Assembly: GCA_014871385.1 (NCBI GenBank) | Contig: CM026424.1 | Location: 8,972,847-9,036,846 of the forward strand | Direction: 5' to 3' | DNA: 64,000 nt | DNA from: Ceratodon purpureus | Lineage: Eukaryota > Streptophyta > Bryopsida > Pseudoditrichales > Ditrichaceae | Shown here: in pieces, positions 40,480 through 51,706 of the stretch | Numbering within the stretch: position 1 is the first letter of the stretch | Layout of the letters: every line of letters starts with the position of its first letter | The notes under the pieces: generated by a model | Told to the model about the DNA's origin: nothing | Database searches by the model: none | What the model saw: the letters and a program-made list of their open reading frames with translations, nothing else | Program-made: the position numbers and the translations under genes

Positions 40480-41969
40480 ATGGCGGAGGGCATTGCATTG
40501 CTCTCTGCGTACGGGGAGGCGGATTCTGATATCGATGACGAGGATGTGGATGAGAGTGCGGTGCAGGGGGGAGGGGGCGAGCCGCGGGGGAGTATTGTGG
40601 ACTATGCGCATGATGAGGGGCAGGGGGATGGGGATGAGCACAAGGGTGGGGCGGGTGAGGGTTTAGTGGAGGTTTCGGGGTCACCGGATGGGGTTGCGGA
40701 TATGGATGTTGGAGAGGGGGCGGAGAGGGATGATGGGGTGCAGGAGGGAGGTGAGAATGGGGAGGGGGTTCGTGTTCCTGGTCCTGTTGTGGAGGAAGAA
40801 GTGCTGCTTGATTTTTGGCCGTCGCCGCCGTCTACACCGTGTTCTGAGGATTTGCAGGCTAAGTTTGCGAAGTTTTTGAAGTTGAAAGAACAGGGGAGGA
40901 ATTTTAATGAAGATTTGCGGCACTCGAAGGGGTACCGGAATCCGGACTTCTTGCAGCTCGCTGTTATGCATCAGAATATCGATGAGATTGGCAGCTGTTT
41001 TGATCCCGCAATTTTTGACCCGCATGGATATGACCAGAGTGACTATGTAGATGCTCTCGGTATAGCTCCTGGTTCATTGAGATTTTGATTCACTTTCTTG
41101 TCTTCGGTTTATTGCATCTTTATGTTCGTGAAGGATATGTGTTTTCTGATATCTGTGAAAAGCGGACTGCAAGTTTGTCAGGTGGTGAAATTGAATTATG
41201 GTTTTAGTTAGCCTGGATGTCTCATGTCAACGCCACTGCCGACTGAAGCATGTTGGATTTTATGTGTCTTAATTAGCGGCTGATCAAAGGAAAGAGGCAG
41301 ATCGCAAGGAGCAGGAGAGGAGGCAGTCCCAACGAACCAGTGTTGATTTTGTGCGTGCAACGCAGCTCGTTACTTCTCAAAAAGGTGTGGAGTTTTTTTA
41401 AAGTTCATGGATGTCCTGTAGGTAACACAATCTCAGTATTGTGTTGTCCTCTCGTTTCGCCAGGCATGATGCAGATGGTATTCTGGAGGCTAGTTTCTTT
41501 GACGAGATCACAGTTGCTTGCACGGACATGTTTTCTGCAATTTTTGTCAAATATGAAAAATCAAAGCATTCCTTTTATCTTTTGTTGATCAATCTTATAT
41601 CCGTAGATAGCACGCTTAATTGAGTCCTCTCCAAATATTTTATGGCAATACGATCTGAAGCAGGAAAATGATTAGGTCAAGCAATTGTGTGCAAATTCTT
41701 TAATCTACAAGAATTCGTGTATTCACGTTATGATTCTGTTTTTGGTTATGTGCTCTAAGTATCTACATGAACATTTGTTAGATTCAGTTAACATAGCTTT
41801 TGTTTGCGCAGTGTCACTTGCAGCAGCAGCAGCTACGAATGCTCGGCTTGCAGAGGGAGTTCCTACCATCATCAGTACGACTTCCTCAGTGATACAAACA
41901 ACAAGTGAAGTAAGGAGTGAATCTCGTGCCAATAAGAAAAGCAAATGGGACAAAGCGGGTCATCACTAG
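40480..41969 (+). CDS. SAP30-binding protein / HCNGP-like transcriptional regulator
   Basis: Three exons, 40480-41059, 41277-41384 and 41812-41969, join in phase into 281 codons. Introns run GTATAG...TTAG and GTGTGG...GCAG. The N-terminal half is acidic and Gly-rich (SDIDDEDVDES). The HCNGP core begins near residue 125 with DLQAKFAKFLKLKEQGRNFNE, then LRHSKGYRNPDFLQ, IGSCFDPAIFDPHGYD, DYVDAL and AADQRKEADRKEQERRQ. The C-terminus ends in a basic NKKSKWDK. Animal members bind the SAP30 corepressor; plant members are nuclear proteins of poorly known role, with links to transcription and splicing. Length and architecture are normal and no lesion is seen. The ATG is preceded by a telo-box leader. 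Confidence 0.92.
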
Positions 41970-42147
41970 GAGCAGCTGTCAGCTGTTTTGTACAGTACAC
42001 TTGCTGGAAGGGAAATTGACACCCATTATGAAATGTTTTGGGTATGTACCCCTTCTGTGCTTAAGTGACTCGCTATTTGTAGCATAATTGTGTTACAGTT
42101 CACGGAATTTTTGTGTTCACATGAGGGTGATTTGGGGTGTTGCTGTA

Positions 42148-42181
42148 GTGGCTTACGTGTCTGAAGGTGAGAGCATCCCGG
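42148..42181 (+). repeat. Stray copy of the F-box/kelch pseudogene tail
   Basis: Matches 43669-43702 at 32 of 34 positions (GCTTAYGTGTCTGAAGGTGA core), followed by similar sequence. It lies 1.5 kb upstream of the pseudogene in the same orientation, suggesting a partial local duplication. Confidence 0.75.
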
Positions 42182-43200
42182 AAATGCGGGTGGAGCTTGG
42201 AACTCAAGAAGTTTTTAACTTTCAGGCGTTGTTCCTTATTGTGTCAGTACGCGCAGTTTGTCACTCTCTTACGTTCACTGTTGAAGCATTCTCTTTGTGT
42301 TATGCTGTTTATATTGAGCCATGTGAGCGAATATGAGCAATATTCCAAACGACATAACACAATTTGGTGTAGGATAAAATCTTTGGTTGGTGGTGTTCAG
42401 CCAGTGAAATTTTGATGAGGAAAAATCAAGTGTTGATTATTGTTGGAAGCTAGTCTTCGAAGGTACACAGATCTTTCAGCATTTTCATCGGTTGGGTTTT
42501 TGTGTTTCTCCTTATTTTTGTTGTTATAAAAGGCCATCGAAGCATCTATCTGTTCATCCCTGAACTTTTCTTTTAGGTAGACATACTTCTCTGTAGTTGC
42601 CATGACCTACCTCATCTGTGTTATCAATTGCAGATTATCTTCAACATTCTTTAAATGCCCAGCAGTAGTGAGCTTTACACGCATTGACACAGGCATCTAG
42701 ACTCTCCATTCACTCATCACTTCCAGAGCAGGCAATGTACTTCTGGTGCACTGCAGGTTACGTGCCTTTGTTTTAAGTTTGTCATTTGATTGGTTATTAA
42801 GGTACTTTGAAGGCTTGATACATACAGCAATGTTGTTAGTTTCCAGGTGCAAGAACCTAAGGGTTTTTGACACAGAAAAGCTTGTCATCTGGTTTTTCAA
42901 CTGATTTTCAGTAGATCGCTTCATTACCCCGTTGCTTGAAATATTGAAGACATGACAGAAATCTTGGCGCAGTCTTTATAACCACGACTCTTTACGGAGT
43001 GAAATGGTGGATTCCCAAATTAAACGTCAGATTTGCGAGAATTGAAGTTCTTCGTAAACAGTAGGAAAACTGAGGAAGTGGAAACCACGCTCTTGTTTCT
43101 ATTTGGTTTGAATGCAAGATTATACATGGATAACTCCATGTGTTGCCGCAGCTAAGTGTGAACCACTGTCACCATCACCATCGTTCCTCTTTTAAGTGAC

Positions 43201-43735
43201 ATGGAGGAAGTGCCTCTGTCCATTGTGGTGATCAACCCATTGACGAGACAATTGAGAGAGCTTCCTGTACTGCCGCATTCACTCAGCTTGGTTCAGCCTC
43301 AAATGGTGCAGTTGGTGAGAGACCGGGAGTTGCATAGCTACAAGGTAATTGTTGTAGTGAGTTTATACAGCTCTGCTACTGAGGCGTGGGAGTGAGTATA
43401 TACAGCTCTGCTACTGAAGCGTGGAGCAGCCCTGAGGCCTCACAAGATCTCATCTTCGGGTATCGCCACAGCTTTGATGATCATGACGGAATTGAGAGTT
43501 TTTGTGTCACCGGTCGAAGTCCTTGTGCTTATGATTGTGCAAACGGCACTTTGCTTGAGCTTGATGGTCGACATAGTCCGTGAAGAGTACAACTAGGTGT
43601 GGTTGCTTATGCTTTTGTGAGAGAGCGTGTGTATGTGCTGCCTAAGGAGGCGTATCAGTGTGACCACACTGGCTTATGTGTCTGAAGGTGAGAGCATCCC
43701 GGTATGATCGGGTGGAGCTTCAAGTTAGAACTTCG
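43201..43735 (+). pseudogene. F-box/kelch-type gene fragment, broken
   Basis: The frame starts MEEVPLSIVVINPLTRQLRELPVLPH, then VRDRELHSYKVIVV, which is the usual start of the C-terminal interaction (kelch-like) region of plant F-box proteins. After a 35-bp tandem duplication (43356-43390 and 43391-43425), which shifts the frame, it continues as TEAWSSPEAS, GRSPCAYDCANGTL and, after another frame change, FVRERVYVLPKE. There is no F-box motif, so the 5' part is missing. F-box proteins select targets for SCF ubiquitin ligases; this copy is inactive. The absence of introns suits this gene family as well as a retrocopy. Confidence 0.7.
43356..43425 (+). repeat. 35-bp tandem duplication
   Basis: Two adjacent 35-bp copies starting AGTGAGT and ending GCGTGG, differing at three positions. 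The unit is not a multiple of three and breaks the F-box-type frame. Confidence 0.9.
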
Positions 43736-43994
43736 AAGGCACTTCTCTTTGCTTGTGACCTGTAATCTGAATTACTATCATATAATAAAACGGAATGCCA
43801 AAGTCATTTGAACAGTAATTTGGGGCTGACAGTAACCCTGAAGTCACTGTCACCAGCTCCAAAGTGCCTAAATCATGTGGTTGAGCCAGAAAGCAGGCTG
43901 AAATCCATGGTCACTTTTGTCCAAATGAGCTGCCGGCAGTTCGGACTTGGGTCAGGCTCGCCGGAACCACAGTGCCAACCCCATGAGTAGCCAT

Positions 43995-46696
43995 ATGTTA
44001 TGCAATACTTTGAGATCGGTACTACCTTGCTTCAATGGTATCGATTAGCGAGATTTTTGATTGGATCCCAGCGTTGTTTATTTTACACAGTTCATTTTTA
44101 GTTTATCTATTTTGACACAGGTGAATATTTCTGTCTAAATACAAAACAAACAGTTAAAACAGCCAAAACAAACAGTAAAAACAACCAAAATAAACAGTAA
44201 AAACAGCCAACGGTCCCTATAATTTGACTACTTGGGATAGTTGAATGTCGTTTTAGCATGAAATTTTTCCGTTACTCAGACAGATTCCTCTTAAAAAATT
44301 TATGAGGGCACAGATATCCCAAGTATTAACAAAAATAAACCAATTCATACCTGAATCGGAGTTATTAAAATCAAGGTTAGCAGAGTCTTGTTCCTTGTCT
44401 TTTGAAAAGTCGGTTATCGAGCAGTCCGAAACTGTTCAATCACAATCTGAGCAGTCTTGAATCTTTTCAAGACAGGTTCTGCCTGTATTTCTGAAGCTTT
44501 GAAACATGAGTAAACCTTACTGCTGAGCAACGGATGAGTACGTATCCTCAGCCGTACCATTGCAACAGATGACATTGGTACACACAGACTCTGTATGAGG
44601 TAGTGGGACCAATTCCCGACTGAATTTCAGGTTTGCATACTTAGACCAATGAAAAAAAAGGTTATTATTTTTGGAAGCTCCACAAAGTTAATGCAAAAGT
44701 ATCCCCCAATAAATACATTTTTTGAGCATTTCTACAATTTTCTATGAATTTTTAAGTCCATAAGCATAGAGTGACAATCAACCAACTATAGGGTCATGGT
44801 TTTCATGAGAGGTTGGATTCTGAGGATAAAGTACTTCAGCACCAATTAGAAGTACTAAATTTTCCATGGCATGGATGGAATTAGAGCACTATTGGGACAC
44901 TTTCTAGCACTCGGTGATATTTGGAATTAATATTCATTTTAGTAAGGGTCAGGAATACAAGCTGGTCGGAAATATGACCCTCTACCTTAATTTGTGAACA
45001 CATTAGAAATACCAATGTATGTAATATTGTATCCGTCGTAATTATAACATTGTATGGTGTCTCAATTGGAAGCCCACGACACTAATAAGGTGATTCACTT
45101 GGTGATATGCCCTTCATAATTAAAGCAAATTTCCTGTTGTTACGGATGTTTTTTTACTTCTCACAAAAAGAAGAGGAACTTCGGTATTTGGAGAAGATCG
45201 ATGTGAATTAAGTGTATGTTTGTTCCACCCCCAATCTAATGTCGATGGAACAAAGAAATGAAAGCAAAGAACTACTCATCCTTTCAAATGTACTTCTCAC
45301 ATGAATAATTGAGAGATGTAGTTAAACAATTAAAAAAATCAATAATATTATACATGAAAAACAAGAGACACTCCATAACGCATTTTTATAAAATTACGCC
45401 TCAATTTTTTTTCGGATAACTATAATTTAGATTTTGACCTTGAAATTTTAGACAATATTGAGTCTCAATTTTAACACTGACTATAAACATTTCACTAATT
45501 TAACATTCTTGAAATCTACAAGATCTAAAGATTTCAACTTCCCAAGCATCTTTTCTAGAATTCTCTTAAAACTTAAAATCAGATTTATTCTTAACATATA
45601 TATTTGTTGACATTGTATCCTCTCACACCAAGTAATAGCAACCACTGTTTGGATACTAAAGTGAGATTTGGACACCAGAATCATTCAAAAGAACCTAGCA
45701 TATCCCAAAGTAATTGGCTCCATATTTCAAGAATTTAATGGGCATAATGCACAGAAAGCAGGGACGTTTGCTTGCCAGATAGTAGGAGATTGCACACTCT
45801 ATGACCAAAGTAATTTGTAAGCTGCCTTCACAACAATTCCACATACAGAGTACATACGGCAATGAATCTGAAGTGTTTTGTTGAATCACGTCCTCTGGAA
45901 TTCCGAGTTTATTCTTTTTTATTTCGGCATTGATCAGTGGTTGGCCTGATTCAAACCAGAGAAATTAAAGATTCCTCTGAGCAATACCACAATTTCAACC
46001 CTGCAAATGTGCAAGCATCCAGCTCTGGTTTGAACCACTTCTTTGCTTTATGTGAACTCATAACATGAAACAGTGACTAGAGAGTTCCTTTGAAACCTGT
46101 GGAGTTTCTTGACAGAATCATTCACATGGAACAAGCTTTGTACCCAAGTTGGGAATGAATCCATGGGTTTGGCAATCTTTTGGGGGGGATGCAAATGGAA
46201 AAGTTTTTCTCAGTAGGGCTATGAAATTTTTAGAAACTGCTTGATTATAACCCCTTCCTTCCCAGAGAGAGGGAGCGGAGAAAACCATTCCAACTTCCCC
46301 GTGCAATGCAACCATGCAATCATCTACCGTATGTCAATATTAGGTTCGTTCATTTATAATTCCAAAAAAGAAAACAAATCAAATTATTAAACACAAATTT
46401 GCAAAAGTGCAAAATGAGCTTACTGTGTCACAAATAGTTTACAATCCATGTGAGAAAGTGGAGAACCACTAAAAGAATCATCAGCATCTGGGTCCACACT
46501 TTCATGCAACCATCGCATTAATTATGTCATCCCATTCCCCAAAACCATAGTATGAGCATCAATTGGCTCCAATCCAAGATCATCAGTGGGCCTCCAGCAG
46601 TTTGGGTGCCATCTGTACTAGGCTACATCCCATTTCATAAATCCAAACTGATTCCAAACACACAGATGTGATCATCGAAAACAGAAACTCTGGTAA
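43995..46696. other. Intergenic region, no gene recognised
   Basis: AT-rich spacer. At 44149-44205 there is a short irregular repeat of AAACAGTAAAAACAGCC/AAACAAACAGT. Minus-strand frames at 45481-45889 and 46118-46315 have no recognisable domain and are not called. Confidence 0.5.
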
Positions 46697-46698
46697 TA

Positions 46699-47120
46699 AG
46701 GTAGAAACACCTTAAACCGGGCGGCCCCCAGAAGCGCAGGGTAGACCGCCCCTGTGCCGCCCATGGCATGAACCTTATTGCGTGCACAGCAATTTCATAA
46801 ATAGTTCATGAATAGTGACTCGATATGGACACGTGTAGGGAGGTGGTTGGTTCATAGATTCATGGTTCATTAACTCTATTTGCACGGTTTTAGCTACATG
46901 CGTGAGCGCCACAAAAGGAGAGTCTACTGATCACTTTAAGGTCATGTACACTTTTGACTTCAAAAATTTGTAGTAAATTCAATTTTTGCTATTTAATTCT
47001 GGAAATTTTTGCATTCACTCTCCCTCCTGTTTCCCCATCCAGGAAAAATTACAAACAGTACACACGAGGTCCACAACCATGCTGAATCTCTTATTCGCCC
47101 GGTTTAAGGTGTTTCTACCT
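46699..47120. mobile_element. TA-flanked MITE with perfect 25-bp inverted repeats
   Basis: The termini 46699-46723 and 47096-47120 are exact inverted copies, starting AGGTAGAAACACC, with TA directly outside both ends (46697-46698 and 47121-47122). A TA target duplication points to the Tc1/mariner superfamily (Stowaway-like in class). The 422-bp interior is non-coding, GC-rich near the left end and AT-rich to the right. Perfect ends suggest recent movement. Confidence 0.88.
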
Positions 47121-47164
47121 TAAGCCTTGACCAATCGAACTGGCATATTGATTCTCAACCTTGT

Positions 47165-47262
47165 GAAATGCTTTAATTAATCAATGGGCCGGAAAGGAAT
47201 TGAACCAACAACTATCACATCGGATTCATAAACTTATCCATGTGTCATCACTCATGCAGTTA
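47165..47262 (-). mobile_element. Possible tRNA-related SINE fragment
   Basis: On the minus strand a TAACTGCATGAGTG stretch resembling an A box is followed about 35 bases later by GGTTCAATTCC (47196-47206), a near-consensus B box. The region folds poorly as a tRNA, and no tail or target duplication is seen. Confidence 0.35.
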
Positions 47263-49050
47263 TGCCAAAACGCACTTTCTTACAAAGACGAAACTACAGT
47301 AATATACTCGTAAAGATTGCCAAAAAATATTCATCCACTTCAGTAACTCCTTCCCAGCCCCACTTCGCATCATGGGAATGCCTCAGAAGTCCAAAAGTGA
47401 AAGATTCAAGCCAGGTTGTACTGAACATGAACAGCTTACGTAACTAGCATCGCCATTTCCATGCCGAATTCAAGTTGCAGTGATGCAGGCCCTACTCAAC
47501 CATGGCCCAAGCTCACATCCGCCCCGAACCGAGAGGATTCGAGAAAGTGTGTAACCTGTGCCATGTAATTGATTATCATCTCAAAAATGGATCCGGTCAC
47601 TGGTGCTCCTGGTTTGTGGGCGCTGAAGAAACAGTGCACTCCGGATTCAGTAAAGGACCTTTTTAGTCACTGGCGGCAGTGGATGGCATTTCAATATTTT
47701 ATCAATAAATAATTGTTTTCAAACACAGATTGGAGAAGGCTGGGCACTTATACTTGCACTCACGAACCAGGCACGCGCTTGTTTGTGTTGCTGTTGCCAT
47801 TTCCATTGACGGAGTTCCCGAGGCGGGAGCAGCCAGGGAGTGTGGTGAAAGCGTGGGGGGATGAAGAGGAGGAGAAGCCGGCCAATTCATGCAGGGTGAT
47901 CACACTCACTGCCTGGAGCCTTGCATTGCAGATTTTAGGTGAACGGTACGTCTGCTGAACTTGTTCTCTACTTCCCAGGTTTTTATATCAGATGGGTCCT
48001 ATCATGATACAGTGTAGCCTTGGCGGGTTCTTAGTACACTGGTTTCAAAGTAGCATCTTCTTCTTGTGATGAATTCGCTGGAACAGGTAGGCTTTGATTG
48101 GGGTCAGAGCATCATCAAACTAAGTTGTTATCTGAGTGACCGTGTGGAGGTAGGAAGAAGGAACAGGTCAGTTAGTTTGTTGGTTGAGTGATGGTACTGC
48201 TGAAGCTGTGATATTTTTCTTTGAAAGGAGTAAGTTGGAACCAATAGGCCTGAATGTTTGTGAGTTTGAGTTTGGTGATGTTCGAAAACAACTTAACACG
48301 ACACATATTTTGCAAAGAAGCGGCACAGACAAACATTTTTTGCCTTCCAAAGTCTTTGGAAGGCTTGCATAAGTTTAGCTTCGGTAAGTTGACATTGCCT
48401 TGGGAGGTGCTTTCATGACACAGCGCCGAGTTTTGTTGACACTTCAGTAGCCTGAAGTAAATTCATGGGAACTTGAGCAGGAGAAAAACGCAGCCGTGGT
48501 ACCAACTTTCAACGTACAACTCAGGCTTTAACCTTTCACTCATATGGAGAGAAGGAAGGTCACTCACTAGTTAATTAAACTTAAAGGTCTATCTACTCAT
48601 GGAGAATTTTGCTGCTACCAAGAGACGAGAGATCATGTTTTCTGTATTCATCGAATAGTATTAAGATTTTCAAGGATATTGATGCTCAATCAAGGAAATT
48701 TGCAACTCCTCAGCAATTTTTTAGTTGAGTGATAGTGCGAATCAATATCATCTGTCGGTACATGAATGTGTCCAACTCGGTCGCTGTGAGGAATTGTTTG
48801 TTTAGAAACCAATCTAAATGCGGAATCCAATCTCGAAACCTGAGTTTATCAAAACCTGGAGAACAGAGCCTCGAGGTCAATCTGCTGAGTCGTTCTTTGC
48901 ACCAATCAATGATTCACTAATGCAGCATCAGAAAGTGATGGAAACAGAGACACGCATAAGAGTTGTGAACAAGCTGTCTGTCTGTGCAGATACAACTTCC
49001 AGTTGATTGCAGTCGAAGAACAGATTGCTTGAACTTGGCGGTGCGTCAAG
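47263..49050. other. Upstream region of the ammonium transporter gene
   Basis: No supported gene. A plus-strand frame at 47713-47958 has no recognisable domain. The last 150 bp before 49051 probably hold the 5' leader of the transporter; no TATA box was assigned with confidence. Confidence 0.45.
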
Positions 49051-51141
49051 ATGTCGGTCCCCTCGGCGTACAACAACACGGGTGGCGTGACGCCGGACTG
49101 GCTCAACAAAGGAGACAACGCATGGCAACTGACGGCGGGGACGCTGGTCGGGCTGCAATCGGTGCCCGGGCTGGTGATCCTGTATGGCAGCATTGTGAAG
49201 AAGAAATGGGCCGTCAACTCGGCCTTCATGGCGTTCTATGCGTTCGCCGCAGTGCTGCTCTGCTGGGTCATCTGGGCGTACAAGATGTCGTTCGGGGAGA
49301 AGCTGCTGCCGTTCTGGGGCAAGGCAGGGACGGTGCTCAGCTACAAGACGCTGCTCACGCAGGCCGACCTGCCCGCCACCGTGCACTACCACTCCGACGG
49401 GACCCTGGAGTCGGCGGCGCTGACGCCGCTGTACCCGCTGGCCACGATGGTGTACTTTCAGTTCGTCTTCGCCGCCATCACGCTCATCCTGTTGGCTGGG
49501 TCGCTGCTGGGCCGCATGAACTTCAGGGCATGGATGCTCTTCGTGCCGCTGTGGCTCACCTTCTCCTACACTGTGGGCGCGTTTAGCCTCTGGGGCGGCG
49601 GGTTCTTGTTCCAATGGGGCGTGATCGACTACTCCGGTGGCTACGTCATTCATCTCTCCTCCGGCATCGGCGGCTTCGTTGCCGCGTTCTGGGTATGCAT
49701 GGCCGTCGCTGCGCAAAACTGAATCTTTCTCTTGATTATGAGCTGAATCTGGAGATAAAGGCTCTCCAATGTTATTTTTTTGAGACTTTGTTGTGCTGGT
49801 GAATTTGTTCAGGATTATATGTGAGTCGATGGATATGATAATCTGTCTGAATTTTCGGAGTTGTTCCGAGGTATTGTTTTAGAATGATTGTGTTTGTGTT
49901 TCTGTATGATTTTTTGAAGAATTTTCTCATGGCTAATACTGCGTGAATTAATCCCCACTCGTTTGAATATCCATGACAAGATGGCGTAAATGATGGTCTG
50001 TATGGAGTCGAGTTTTATTTGAGATTTTGTATGGCCATCGTGAATGATTCCCCTCGACGTTTAGTTGTCTAATAGAGATTGAACATTGTCTGCTTTTTAT
50101 TGTTTCAGTTTTTGAAGTTGTATTTTTTTGGTCTTGGTGGTGCAGGTTGGGCCGAGATTGACGAGGGACAGGGAGCGTTTCCCGCCCAACAACGTTCTGC
50201 TCATGTTGGCGGGCGCGGGGCTGCTGTGGTTGGGATGGGCAGGGTTCAACGGAGGAGATCCTTACGCGGCTAATATCGATGCCTCAATAGCCGTGCTCAA
50301 TACGAATGTGTGCGCTGCAGCCAGTTTGCTCATGTGGACGTTATTGGATGTGTTGGTGTTCGGCAAGCCTTCCGTCATCGGCGCTGTGCAGGGCATGATT
50401 ACCGGGCTCGTGGTCATCACTCCCGCTGCAGGTATATATGCTCCCCTTTCCAATCCCAAAATAAGGCAATCTTCGAACACAGTGGAGTGTGAGAGATGGA
50501 GGGCGCAAATGGAGAACAATTGACGGTAATTGCAAAGGCTTTGAGGATTGATTTTTGATGGTCACATGTGGTGTTTGGCAGGTGTGGTGCAGTGCTGGGC
50601 TGCGATAGTGATGGGGATGTGCGCGGGCAGTATCCCATGGTTCACCATGATGGTCGTCCACAAACGGTGGTCTCTCCTGCAGAGGGTTGACGACACTTTG
50701 GGCGTCTTCCACACCCACGCAGTCGCAGGTTACCTGGGCGGGTCTCTCACGGGTTTGTTTGCCGAGCCACATCTCTGCAACTATTTCCTGTCCGTCACGA
50801 ACGAGCAGGGTGGGTTCTACGGCGGCGTAGGAGGTACTCAATTCGGAAAGCAGCTTGCTGGAGGTCTCTTCATCATCGGTTGGAACGTGGTGGTGACCAG
50901 TATCATTCTGAATGTCATCCGGTTCATTGTGCCACTTCGCATGACGGAGGAGCTCTTGCTGGTGGGAGATGACGCTGCCCATGGGGAAGAGGCGTATGCA
51001 TTGTGGGGAGACGGGGAGAAGTACGACATCACCAAGCACGGCGCTTCGGACTACGACGACACCAATCATGGGCTGGGCACTGCAGCTGGCACTGGCACTG
51101 GCACTGGAACAGGCACCCGAGGGCCAACTGTTACTCTTTGA
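49051..51141 (+). CDS. AMT2: AMT2-type ammonium transporter
   Basis: Three exons, 49051-49692, 50146-50431 and 50582-51141, join in phase into 496 codons including the stop (495 residues), the usual AMT length. Introns run GTATGC...GCAG and GTATAT...GCAG. The protein starts [12 protein letters not shown] and has about eleven hydrophobic helices. It carries the family signature [17 protein letters not shown] (first pore His at residue 201), [30 protein letters not shown], and the second pore His in VFHTHAVAG (353-355). Sequence type is AMT2 (MEP-like) rather than AMT1. It imports ammonium across the plasma membrane. The cytosolic tail keeps [16 protein letters not shown] and then ends in a Gly-Thr run encoded by a hexanucleotide repeat. 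Exon 1 is distinctly GC-rich compared with its surroundings. The gene is convergent with the FKBP gene, with 565 bp between the stops. Confidence 0.95.
51084..51118 (+). repeat. GGCACT hexanucleotide repeat in the AMT coding sequence
   Basis: About four to five copies of GGCACT or close variants encode a Gly-Thr run at the C-terminus of the ammonium transporter. Copy-number change by two bases-triplets keeps the frame, so the tail length may vary between individuals. Confidence 0.85.
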
Positions 51142-51706
51142 GCACCGTCTTGTTGCTCTCTAGTCGTTTGCACTGAATCTATCTTCTTTGTTGTGTACAA
51201 TAGCATAAGCCACGGGTAGGATTTGGTACAACTTGTTTTCCAACGAAAGCTCTCGTGGAGCGTCGTGCACATAGAATTAAATCAAAGAAAAATTGGGGAC
51301 TCCTGAGATAGACGTCAATCTGCAAGCTCCGAAGATAAATGAACTGTGGCGGATAATCTGTAGGGGAAGAAAATGATGTAGGTTTAATTCTTGACTGGCT
51401 TTGAGAGTTTGTTAACCATAGCCACAGATTGTAACAATGACAGTGTTCCAGTGAAGAGAGGATGTTTTGCGACATCGGATAAGACTGAACAGACTCTTTT
51501 CCGAGACGCGACTATCATGTATGAGTTCAGAAACAGCTGAATAAATCGCAGAGTTTCTTCAAATTGGCTTGGAATTCTTGAATTGCCAAAAAATAATCTG
51601 TTGTTACATCTCTACAACTGAAAGGCATCCTCATCAACCAAATAGCCCGGAATGATCTACTTATTCTGTTCCTTACAAGGGAGTATACAAGGCAGCTTTT
51701 GCTACG

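Noticed and set aside
48928-49716. Long minus-strand frame opposite the ammonium transporter exon 1
   Set aside because: It is the antisense shadow of a GC-rich exon; the plus-strand frame carries the AMT signatures.
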